Made by a program: the position numbers and the translations under genes. Shown here in pieces: positions 7,070 to 12,582 of a stretch of DNA of 20,199 bases (positions within the stretch are counted from its first letter, which is position 1; each line of letters starts with the position of its first letter). The DNA is from RPQK01 sp041946865 (GTDB lineage Bacteria; Acidobacteriota; UBA6911; RPQK01), in assembly GCA_041946865.1 (NCBI GenBank), contig JBHGBF010000076.1, positions 1 through 20,199 of the forward strand, given 5' to 3'. The notes beneath the pieces were generated by a model. The model had not been told where the DNA came from, ran no database searches, and saw only the letters and a list, made by a program, of their open reading frames with translations.

Positions 7070-7125
7070 ACCGGTCCCACCTGGAGTCTCGCAAGGGGAT
7101 CGTAGAACCCCGAAGCCCCGCAAGC

Positions 7126-7165
7126 GCCGCAAGCGCAGCGTTTTTTGCGCAGCGCGTCGGGTGCG
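7126..7165 (-). repeat. Arm A of imperfect inverted repeat flanking the cupin gene
   Basis: Read on the minus strand this arm contains CGCACCCGACGCGCT, then 11 nt, then GCTGCGCTTGCGGC. Both blocks recur exactly, in the opposite orientation, at 7917-7957. This is the signature of two copies of a dispersed genomic repeat in inverted orientation. Confidence 0.65.
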
Positions 7166-7199
7166 GAGCAGACCGGGTGCTCTTTACCGGCTGACTCCG

Positions 7200-7278
7200 A
7201 GCTATGAGAAACTGACCTCCGCTTCCAGCGGCCTGACAATGTGGTCAAATTTCCCATAGCTGTCTCCCCTCGGGGAGA
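7200..7278. terminator. Compound hairpins between convergent genes
   Basis: AGCTATGAGAAA (7200-7211) pairs with TTTCCCATAGCT (7250-7261) with one mismatch. Inside, TGACC (7213-7217) pairs with GGTCA (7243-7247), and CCGCT-TCC-AGCGG forms the tip. Directly after it TCTCCCC-TC-GGGGAGA (7263-7278) makes a second perfect hairpin, 12 nt beyond the cupin stop. The position between the convergent isomerase and cupin genes suggests a bidirectional termination zone, though neither strand shows a clear U-tract. Confidence 0.5.
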
Positions 7279-7290
7279 ACGAGAGCGGAC

Positions 7291-7662
7291 TCAGCACCCT
7301 TCGCCTTTCACGATTTCGATCTGATCCGGCTGGTTGGGAATTAAGCAGAGGAACTGGAAGGGGGCTTCCAGGACCTGGTAATAATGAGGGACGCCGGCAG
7401 GAATGTAGAGGACATCGTCCGCCTTTACTTCGTAAACGCGGTCTCCGATACCCACGCGGGCCCGTCCCCGCAGCACGTACTGTTCGTGCTCGACAGTGTT
7501 CGTGTGAAGGGGCATGCCGCCTCCCTCACCCATGGTGAATCGCCTCATGAAGAAGTTGGAAACACCGTCCTTTTCTCCCAGCAGCACCTGCGTTTCGGTG
7601 GCTGAACCCGCCTTCACCGCCTGGCGAACGGCCTCGTCCGCTGATTTTACGACCTGCGACAT
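7291..7662 (-). CDS. Single-domain cupin protein
   Basis: A 123-aa protein that is almost entirely one cupin_2 beta barrel. Motif 1 is GGGMPLHTNTVEHEQYVLRG, which supplies the histidines and glutamate that usually bind a metal, and motif 2 is GDRVYEVKADDVLYIPAGVPHYY, ending in the conserved histidine. The start is supported by AAAAGGAG six nt upstream of the ATG on the minus strand, and by a plausible promoter at 7683-7711. No signal peptide is present, unlike the neighbouring exported enzymes, so it should be cytoplasmic. Small cupins of this type may be metal-dependent isomerases, dioxygenases or ligand-binding proteins, and sequence alone does not decide. It converges with the isomerase gene and diverges from the radical SAM gene. 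It is enclosed by the two arms of an inverted repeat, which may mean it sits in a recombination-prone cassette. Confidence 0.9.
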   Translation of the reverse strand: MSQVVKSADEAVRQAVKAGSATETQVLLGEKDGVSNFFMRRFTMGEGGGMPLHTNTVEHEQYVLRGRARVGIGDRVYEVKADDVLYIPAGVPHYYQVLEAPFQFLCLIPNQPDQIEIVKGEGC

Positions 7663-7682
7663 GATCGGCTCCTTTTGGCCCT

Positions 7683-7711
7683 ATTATCGCCGATCGACCG
7701 TGCCGGTGTAA
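7683..7711 (-). promoter_or_regulatory. Candidate sigma-70 promoter of the cupin gene
   Basis: On the minus strand TTACAC (7711-7706) and GATAAT (7688-7683) are separated by exactly 17 bp, followed by the AAAAGGAG ribosome site and the ATG at 7662. The -35 box lies inside the first copy of a 14-nt direct repeat. Confidence 0.55.
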
Positions 7712-7757
7712 CTCTGACGTCTCGGCAATTACACAAATGGTTGCGGTGTGACTCTGA
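7704..7757. repeat. 14-nt direct repeat at the cupin promoter
   Basis: CGGTGTAACTCTGA (7704-7717) recurs as CGGTGTGACTCTGA (7744-7757), 13 of 14 identical and 40 bp apart, close to four helical turns. One copy overlaps the candidate -35 box. The arrangement looks like a pair of operator or activator sites. Confidence 0.5.
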
Positions 7758-7867
7758 TAAGACGACGGGGCCCGCAATCCCACCTGGCAGTCCGGGCAGC
7801 GAATCAATACGGCCTGGTATTGACGCGGGCTATTGAACAGCTCCAAGCCCCCTCCGCCCCTTCGCCG

Positions 7868-8015
7868 CTTCATCCCTTCATCTTTCATCCTTCATCCTTC
7901 GTCCTTGGTCGTTGTGCGCACCCGACGCGCTCCGCTGGAAAGCGCTGCGCTTGCGGCTCCGTGGCGCTTTCGCTTCATCCTTCGTCCTTCATCGTTCGCC
8001 CCTTCATCCTTCCCT
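7868..8015 (+). repeat. Degenerate CTTCATC heptamer array, interrupted
   Basis: Six units with period 7 (CTTCATC, CTTCATC, TTTCATC, CTTCATC, CTTCGTC, CTTGGTC, with one extra C) run through 7868-7910. After about 62 bp of unrelated GC-rich sequence they resume (CTTCATC, CTTCGTC, CTTCATC, GTTCGCC, CTTCATC) from 7973. The blocks are also flanked on both sides by similar CCTCCGCCCCTT text (near 7849 and 8013). The pattern is a slippage-prone intergenic tract. Confidence 0.7.
7917..7957 (+). repeat. Arm B of imperfect inverted repeat
   Basis: CGCACCCGACGCGCT (7917-7931) and GCTGCGCTTGCGGC (7944-7957), separated by 12 nt, match arm A at 7126-7165 in reverse orientation. This arm sits exactly between the two blocks of heptamer repeats. 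Confidence 0.65.
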
Positions 8016-8080
8016 CCGCCCCTTGCCCCCTAAAGATTTTCTTGTCCACCGCCTCTCAAGCGGACTAAACTCCCGCTCCG

Positions 8081-8989
8081 ATGGGTGACGATCGAGTACC
8101 GGCTGACGGAATCCTCAAGAGGGACCGGAAGTCAAGCTTTGTGGAGCTCTTCCGGACCACTCCTGCTCAAACGGTCTGCCCGAACTTCTATGTGCTCCGG
8201 CATGCCAACGGCTGTCGCTTCACGTGCACTTATTGCTATCTGAAGTCGTCGTTCTGGTACCTGGATCGCCCTCACGTCTTCACCAACAAGGAAGATCTTT
8301 TTCGGGAGGTTCGCGCCTGGATCGCGCGTGACGACCTCGAGTCCTACGTGCTGAACAGCGGCAATCTTTCAGACAGCCTCGCCTTCGAACTGGACCGGCC
8401 GATTACGCAGGAACTGGTCCTCATCTTCCGGGAAGACGCAGAAAAGAAAGGTCGTCCCCATTCGTTGTTAGTAGTGACCAAAGCCGGCCTGGAGCCCTGT
8501 AAGCCTCTCATGGACCAGACGCCTTCGCGCAACGTGATCATATCGTTCTCGTTCAATAGCCCGCAGGCAGCAGTCGAGCTGGAGGTAGGGGCCGCGCCCA
8601 TGGAAGAGCGGGTAGAAGCCGCGCGAAGGCTGAAAGCCCTGGGCTGGCGACTGCGAATTCGGCTCGATCCCATCGTTCGCGGATTCGATTACCGCGCCAT
8701 TGCCGGTCAGATTCGCGATCTCGAGCCGGAACTTGTAACGCTCGGGACCTTGCGGTCGGAGCGCGGGCTGCGCCGGTTTCTGCCCGGCCATCTGGCGGGG
8801 CAACTCGAACAGAATGCCGATTCCCGGGGCCTCGATCGCTACCCGGAATCCGACCGGGTGGTCCTGTACCGACAGGCAGCCGAGCTAATAGGCCCCGGGA
8901 TCCAGATAGGCCTGTGCGAGGAAACGCAGGAAGTCTGGGAGGCGGTCTTAGGGGACTGGAGGAGCTCGCGCTGTAACTGCAGCCTGTAA
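8081..8989 (+). CDS. Spore-photoproduct-lyase-like radical SAM protein
   Basis: A 302-aa radical SAM protein. The [4Fe-4S]/AdoMet motif is C45-x3-C49-x2-C52 in NGCRFTCTYCYLKS, and the preceding TPAQTVCPNFYVLRH is typical of the spore photoproduct lyase (SPL) group. GNLSDSLAFE follows where SPL-like proteins carry a G-E-x-(S/T)-D-S-L motif, and later segments (RIRLDPIVRGFDY; VTLGTLRSERGLRRFLP) fit the same family. The C-terminus, RCNCSL, is a cysteine pair I also associate with SPL-like proteins. In Bacillus SPL the hydrogen donor is Cys141, about 44 residues beyond the cluster; here the next cysteine after C52 is C140, so that donor seems absent. Repair of thymine spore lesions is therefore doubtful, and another radical reaction on nucleic acid or an unknown substrate is possible. 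The ATG at 8081 has no obvious ribosome site. No sporulation gene is nearby. Confidence 0.8.
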   Translation: MGDDRVPADGILKRDRKSSFVELFRTTPAQTVCPNFYVLRHANGCRFTCTYCYLKSSFWYLDRPHVFTNKEDLFREVRAWIARDDLESYVLNSGNLSDSLAFELDRPITQELVLIFREDAEKKGRPHSLLVVTKAGLEPCKPLMDQTPSRNVIISFSFNSPQAAVELEVGAAPMEERVEAARRLKALGWRLRIRLDPIVRGFDYRAIAGQIRDLEPELVTLGTLRSERGLRRFLPGHLAGQLEQNADSRGLDRYPESDRVVLYRQAAELIGPGIQIGLCEETQEVWEAVLGDWRSSRCNCSL

Positions 8990-8998
8990 GCCGGGTTG

Positions 8999-9027
8999 GA
9001 CTCCATCTCATTCATGCGCCTGGAGTC
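8999..9027 (+). terminator. Hairpin after the radical SAM gene
   Basis: GACTCCA (8999-9005) and TGGAGTC (9021-9027) form a perfect 7-bp stem around a 15-nt loop, starting 9 nt after the stop. No U-tract follows. The rest of the gap to 9227 shows no feature I recognise apart from a faint resemblance to an RNase P RNA 3' end, treated separately. Confidence 0.4.
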
Positions 9028-9227
9028 GCGTTACAGAGCCGCGCCACGCATCCCGGGGCGGCACTGAAGAAGGTTCCCGAGACCCGAAGCCCTCGCCGAA
9101 TATCTGGCAGATCGAGCAATTCGGCCCGCGCCGCGCTCGGGTGGCCGCAGCTTTGACGCGCTCAAATCCACTGGCTTGGCTTCCTGGCTTGGGAATATCA
9201 TGGCCGGCAGAGAATCGGAGACTGACC

Positions 9228-9788
9228 GTGACTGGACCATTGCTCGTGACGATCCTTCCCATCCTGTTCCTGGCTCTCCTGTTTGGCGGAGGCGTGTTGC
9301 TTCGCCGGCGCAGCATTGAGATGGACGGCGAGCCGCCAATTGACAGGCGACCTTATTACCTCAGCAAGTATGCGATCCCTGTCGTTTGGGCGGCGATGGT
9401 AGCGCAGAGCTGGGGTGTTAACCTTTCTCTTTTTGAGGTTCCCGCCTGGTTCAAGTGGCTTGCAGTCGTCCTCTGGGGCACTGGGTTTGTATTGCTGCTG
9501 GCCGGGCGAGTCGGCCTTGGCGATTCCTTCAGGATTGGTTCCGCCAGGGAGAGCACCACATTGCGTGTCAACGGTCTCTTTCGGCTCAGTCGGAATCCGA
9601 TGTATGTCGGGATGTATCTGACGCTCATCGCTTCCGCGCTCTACACGGCCAACCCGATCGTGTTGCTGGTGGCGCTTTTCGTCATCGGGGTCCACCATGC
9701 GATCGTCAGGGCCGAAGAGCGGCACTTGCGCAAAGTATTCGGCGAGGAATACGCGGTCTACTGCGCCCGGGTCCGACGGTACCTGTAG
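9228..9788 (+). CDS. ICMT/PEMT-type integral membrane methyltransferase
   Basis: A protein of 186 aa from the GTG at 9228, chosen because GGAG lies 7 nt upstream; the frame is open to another GTG at 9141, which has no visible ribosome site and would add 29 poorly hydrophobic residues. It is a polytopic membrane protein of the isoprenylcysteine carboxyl methyltransferase / phospholipid methyltransferase family. Hydrophobic segments occur at the N-terminus (LLVTILPILFLALLFGGG), in the YAIPVVWAAMVAQSW and WLAVVLWGTGFVLLLAG regions, and near the end. The AdoMet-binding signature is visible as LFRLSRNPMYVGMYL and then EERHLRKVFGEEYAVYCARVRRYL. Bacterial members methylate diverse lipophilic or small substrates; prenyl-protein methylation is not implied. 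It follows the radical SAM gene on the same strand but with about 240 bp between, so co-transcription is uncertain. It converges with the antiporter gene. Confidence 0.85.
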   Translation: MTGPLLVTILPILFLALLFGGGVLLRRRSIEMDGEPPIDRRPYYLSKYAIPVVWAAMVAQSWGVNLSLFEVPAWFKWLAVVLWGTGFVLLLAGRVGLGDSFRIGSARESTTLRVNGLFRLSRNPMYVGMYLTLIASALYTANPIVLLVALFVIGVHHAIVRAEERHLRKVFGEEYAVYCARVRRYL

Positions 9789-9867
9789 TGAGCCGTAGAA
9801 AAATATGTGGAGGCGCTCCCGCAGCTTAATTAAAGCGTTGACGATGGCGCCAAATGAATCCGGGCTG

Positions 9868-11916
9868 CTAATCGGTTCCGGGTCTTGAGGGACGGATGGT
9901 GGTCTCGAGCGGTTCTGCCGGTGCTTCGGAGCTCGCTCCTTCGGCTTTCTCTTCGCCGAGGAGCAGAATGGCCTGTTTCAACTGTTCTTTAGTCCCACTG
10001 AGGACGAGGAAATCCCCGGGAAGGATCCTCTCGCGTGGATCCGGATTGACCCACGTCTTGGACCCGCGTCCAATCCCGAGAATTGTAGCGCCCGACCTCT
10101 TCCTCAGCTGTGTCTCGGCGATCGTCCGCCCCGCAAAGGACGAACGTTCGGGAACCTGGATCGTCTCCACGAGGAGCTCCATCCGGTCGCTCAGGCGCAG
10201 CCTCGGTACTGTGATGGGCCGGTCGGCCAGGAAGATGCCGAAATGCGTGTCGCGGATTGACTTGATCTCAGCCGCGACGGCTGCTCGGGGCAGGTGGTAG
10301 ACACGCAGGATTCGAGTCACAATCTCGATGGAGGCTTCGAATTCCTCCGCGATCACCTCGCGCGAACCGAGGCGATACAGCTCCTCGATCTCAGCCAGGT
10401 ACTTGGTGCGTGTCAGAATCACGGCGGCGGGGTTCATGACGTGAGCGACTTTGACGGCCTGCCTGGTTGAAAAGGGGTCGGAAATGGCCAGCACCACGAC
10501 CCGAGCCTGACGGATCCCGGCTCTGGCCAGAATGCTCGAGCTGCTGCAGTCACCAAAGAAGATTGGTTCTCCTTCGGCCCGGGCTTCTTTGACACGGCGT
10601 GCGTTCAGCTCGAGCACGACGTAAGGGATGTCGTTCTGTTTGAGCACCCTGGCCAGATTGCGTCCGTTTTCGCCAAACCCGCAGATAATGACATGGTCCG
10701 TCAAACCGGGCACGAAACTCTCTGTTGATTCCCCGCTGGACGGTTCAAGCGATCGCCACCGGGCCAGGATCTTCCGGACCCCCGAGTAGAGAATCGGGCA
10801 CAGGACCATGCTGCCGACGGTCGCGGAGATCAGTCGCTGAAACCAGGTATCACTGATCAAACCAACGCGCTCCCCGACTCGGAGCAGAATGAAGGAAAAT
10901 TCGCCGACCTGCGCCAGAACAGCAGCGGCCAGGAAGGAAACCTGCGCCGACAAGCCGACCGCCAGCAGAGAACCTCCCGTGATGAGCAGTTTCCCAAGCA
11001 TGAGCGACAAAACGATTGCGAGGAGTAAGCCCGGGTTGGCAAGGACCTGCCAGGGATTTACCAGCATTCCTATTGAGACGAAAAAGAGGCTGTTCAGACT
11101 ATCCCGCAGCGGTCTCACGTCCGCGAAGATCTGGTAGCTGTAGTCAGACTCCGAAAGGACCAGGCCGGCGAGAAAGGCCCCCAGGGCGAGAGAGAAACCG
11201 AAGCTGCTGATGACCCAGGCAATGGTGAGAAAAGTAAAAACGGAACTGATCACGAATAGTTCTTTGCTGCGCGTCCCCACGATCAACTCGAGGACCCGAG
11301 GAAAGACGTAGCGGGCAATGGCGACCGTCGCCACCACCACTCCGAACGCCTTTACCAACAGCCACGCGATCGGCTGATCCGGAGCCCGATGGGCCAACAG
11401 CGGCGCCACGACAATCATCGGGACGATACAGAGATCCTGAAAGATGGAGATCCCCAGGGCCGCCCGGGCGTGCATCGAGCCGCGTTCAGCCCGACTGTTG
11501 AGAATATTCAAGGCGAGGGCCGTACTGCTGATCGCGGCCACAAATCCGATGAAAATCGCGGGGGACGCGGGGATCCCGGCGAGCCGGCACACAAGAAGCA
11601 CCGCGAGGATTGTCCCGCCCACCTGCAGCGCGCCGCTCCCCAGGACGATGTGCTGGATCTCGGCCATTTTCTTCAGGGAAAACTCCAGGCCCAGGGAGAA
11701 AAGGAGCAGCATGACTCCGAGATCGGCCAGCGTGGAGACGTTCTCCGGTCGCCCGACCAGCCCCAGTCCGTTAGGTCCCACAATGAGGCCGGTGATCAGA
11801 AAGCCGGCGATCGGCGAGGCGGAAACCTTCTGAAGAAGGAAGACGACGACCAGGCCGGCGCCATAAACAACGACAAAGTCCCTGAGCAATCCGAGGTCAT
11901 CCATGTCTGGTCCCAT
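9868..11916 (-). CDS. Kef-type monovalent cation:proton antiporter (CPA2) with TrkA domains
   Basis: A 682-aa protein in three parts. Residues 1 to about 385 form a CPA2 transporter with some 12 membrane segments, including the characteristic GFSLALGAFLAGLVLSES and the N-terminal AGFLITGLIVGPNGLGLV. From D407 a TrkA_N/RCK nucleotide-binding domain begins, DHVIICGFGENGRNLARVL, with the GxGxxG dinucleotide loop. From about residue 579 a TrkA_C domain follows (MELLVETIQVPERSSFAG to GDFLVLSGTKEQL). The tail of about 25 residues is rich in E, A and P. Such proteins exchange K+ or Na+ for H+ across the inner membrane under control of NAD(H) or other ligands bound to the RCK domain. It may be KefB/C-like or closer to YbaL/RosB; no KefF/KefG ancillary gene is adjacent. 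An alternative start, MDDLG, is 4 codons inside. It is transcribed leftward as the next gene after qNOR, but 666 bp separates them. Confidence 0.92.
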   Translation of the reverse strand: MGPDMDDLGLLRDFVVVYGAGLVVVFLLQKVSASPIAGFLITGLIVGPNGLGLVGRPENVSTLADLGVMLLLFSLGLEFSLKKMAEIQHIVLGSGALQVGGTILAVLLVCRLAGIPASPAIFIGFVAAISSTALALNILNSRAERGSMHARAALGISIFQDLCIVPMIVVAPLLAHRAPDQPIAWLLVKAFGVVVATVAIARYVFPRVLELIVGTRSKELFVISSVFTFLTIAWVISSFGFSLALGAFLAGLVLSESDYSYQIFADVRPLRDSLNSLFFVSIGMLVNPWQVLANPGLLLAIVLSLMLGKLLITGGSLLAVGLSAQVSFLAAAVLAQVGEFSFILLRVGERVGLISDTWFQRLISATVGSMVLCPILYSGVRKILARWRSLEPSSGESTESFVPGLTDHVIICGFGENGRNLARVLKQNDIPYVVLELNARRVKEARAEGEPIFFGDCSSSSILARAGIRQARVVVLAISDPFSTRQAVKVAHVMNPAAVILTRTKYLAEIEELYRLGSREVIAEEFEASIEIVTRILRVYHLPRAAVAAEIKSIRDTHFGIFLADRPITVPRLRLSDRMELLVETIQVPERSSFAGRTIAETQLRKRSGATILGIGRGSKTWVNPDPRERILPGDFLVLSGTKEQLKQAILLLGEEKAEGASSEAPAEPLETTIRPSRPGTD

Positions 11917-11988
11917 CTTAGGTTCCGAGAAGGCAAAGTGCTACCCCCTGTAAGGCGTCGCAGAACGCTGCGCGCGTTGCCCTTCATC

Positions 11989-12339
11989 TGATCCATATCC
12001 GGGTGGAAGATCAACAACATCTTCAAGCACTGGTGGCTGATCGGGCGATTGGAAGAACCCAAGCGGGATTGCCTGTAGACCTCTATTCCCGGTTCCGCCT
12101 TTTGGGCGCAGTATGTTCACACGTGGATCCGCCCGCAATCAACTCGCGCGTTCGCTCTGGCCGCGCAAGGCTTCGCGCTCCTGGGAACACTGGTCGGGAT
12201 TTTCACGATCGCGATCGGCGTCGGTCCGCGTACGGTGCTCGATATTGCCTATCACATCGTGATCGTGATCGTGCTGATCTCTGGTCTCGTTGTGACCGCG
12301 AGGACATCGAGAACAGCGAGTGAGGAAACGACCGACTGA
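11989..12339 (+). pseudogene. Two-TM coding remnant with in-frame TAG
   Basis: In one plus-strand frame, between a TGA at 11989 and a TGA at 12337, the codons read like real protein but lack any ATG, GTG or TTG start and are broken by a TAG at 12076. Before the TAG the frame encodes KINNIFKHWWLIGRLEEPKR with almost every third base G or C. After it come TSIPGSAFWAQYVHTWIRPQ and two clear membrane segments, AFALAAQGFALLGTLVGIFT and VLDIAYHIVIVIVLISGLVV, joined by the turn AIGVGPRT and ending in a polar tail, SEETTD. The GC3-rich bias and two hydrophobic helices are hard to explain by chance. I do not recognise the family. It is most simply a decayed small membrane protein. Alternatives are a frameshift joining the ATG at 12113 to the membrane part, use of a rare start codon, or TAG read-through. 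Confidence 0.45.
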
Positions 12340-12410
12340 CGGCGGCGATGCCTGCGGGAAGGATGGAGGGCAAAGAGCCACGAAAAAACAAGCTGACAGC
12401 CGGGGCCGGG

Positions 12411-12443
12411 CGGTTCGGGGTCGGTTCGGGGTGGGTTCGGGTC
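12411..12443 (+). repeat. 11-bp tandem repeat
   Basis: CGGTTCGGGGT occurs twice exactly in tandem (12411-12421, 12422-12432), followed by a degenerate third unit, GGGTTCGGGTC. The period of one helical turn is notable, but no function is evident. Confidence 0.6.
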
Positions 12444-12582
12444 ACCTTAATCCCGCTGGCCCCCTCCGGATTGATTGCAGCCGTTCATCCGAGGCAACAC
12501 GTCGTGAAGGAAGGCGAGGGGCTAACGTCTACGAACGAAGTTTCCTCTTCGCTCTTCCCGTAGACGGCATCATGAAGCCGTT

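Larger units (their letters stand above)
7663..8080. other. 418-bp gene-free stretch between cupin and radical SAM genes
   Basis: It holds the cupin promoter and its direct repeat (7683-7757), then pyrimidine-rich sequence with CTTCATC heptamers (7868-7910 and 7973-8015) and arm B of the inverted repeat (7917-7957). Open frames across it encode low-complexity HPSSF-type peptides and are not credible genes. No clear promoter for the downstream gene was recognised. Confidence 0.6.
11917..12582. other. 666-bp region without an intact gene
   Basis: It separates the antiporter from qNOR. It contains the two-TM remnant (11989-12339), an 11-bp tandem repeat (12411-12443), and a small hairpin (ACGGC/GCCGT, 12564-12581) directly beyond the qNOR stop. 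The antiporter promoter should lie near 11920-12000 on the minus strand, but I see no convincing hexamers. A 71-codon plus frame at 12348-12563 has no recognisable product. Confidence 0.5.

Noticed and set aside
5955..7094. 379-aa minus-strand frame
   Set aside because: It is a shadow of the Tat-exported TIM-barrel gene and its flanks; composition is typical of antisense GC3-rich frames.
7141..7146. T6 run as an intrinsic terminator
   Set aside because: The preceding GC-rich text consists of direct repeats (GCGCAGCG on both sides of the T run) and does not form a stem directly before it; it is part of the dispersed repeat.
7868..8015. CRISPR array
   Set aside because: The repeat unit is only 7 bp, degenerate and without spacers; no cas genes are present anywhere in the window.
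7748..8068. 106-aa frame rich in HPSSF
   Set aside because: It is a translation of the CTTCATC heptamer array and the inserted repeat; low complexity, no ribosome site.
9141..9227. Longer N-terminus of the ICMT-type protein from the GTG at 9141
   Set aside because: No ribosome site precedes it, and the added residues are not membrane-like; the GTG at 9228 has GGAG at good spacing.
12348..12563. 71-aa plus-strand frame between the remnant and qNOR
   Set aside because: No motif, no membrane segment and it contains the 11-bp tandem repeat; chance opening cannot be excluded.
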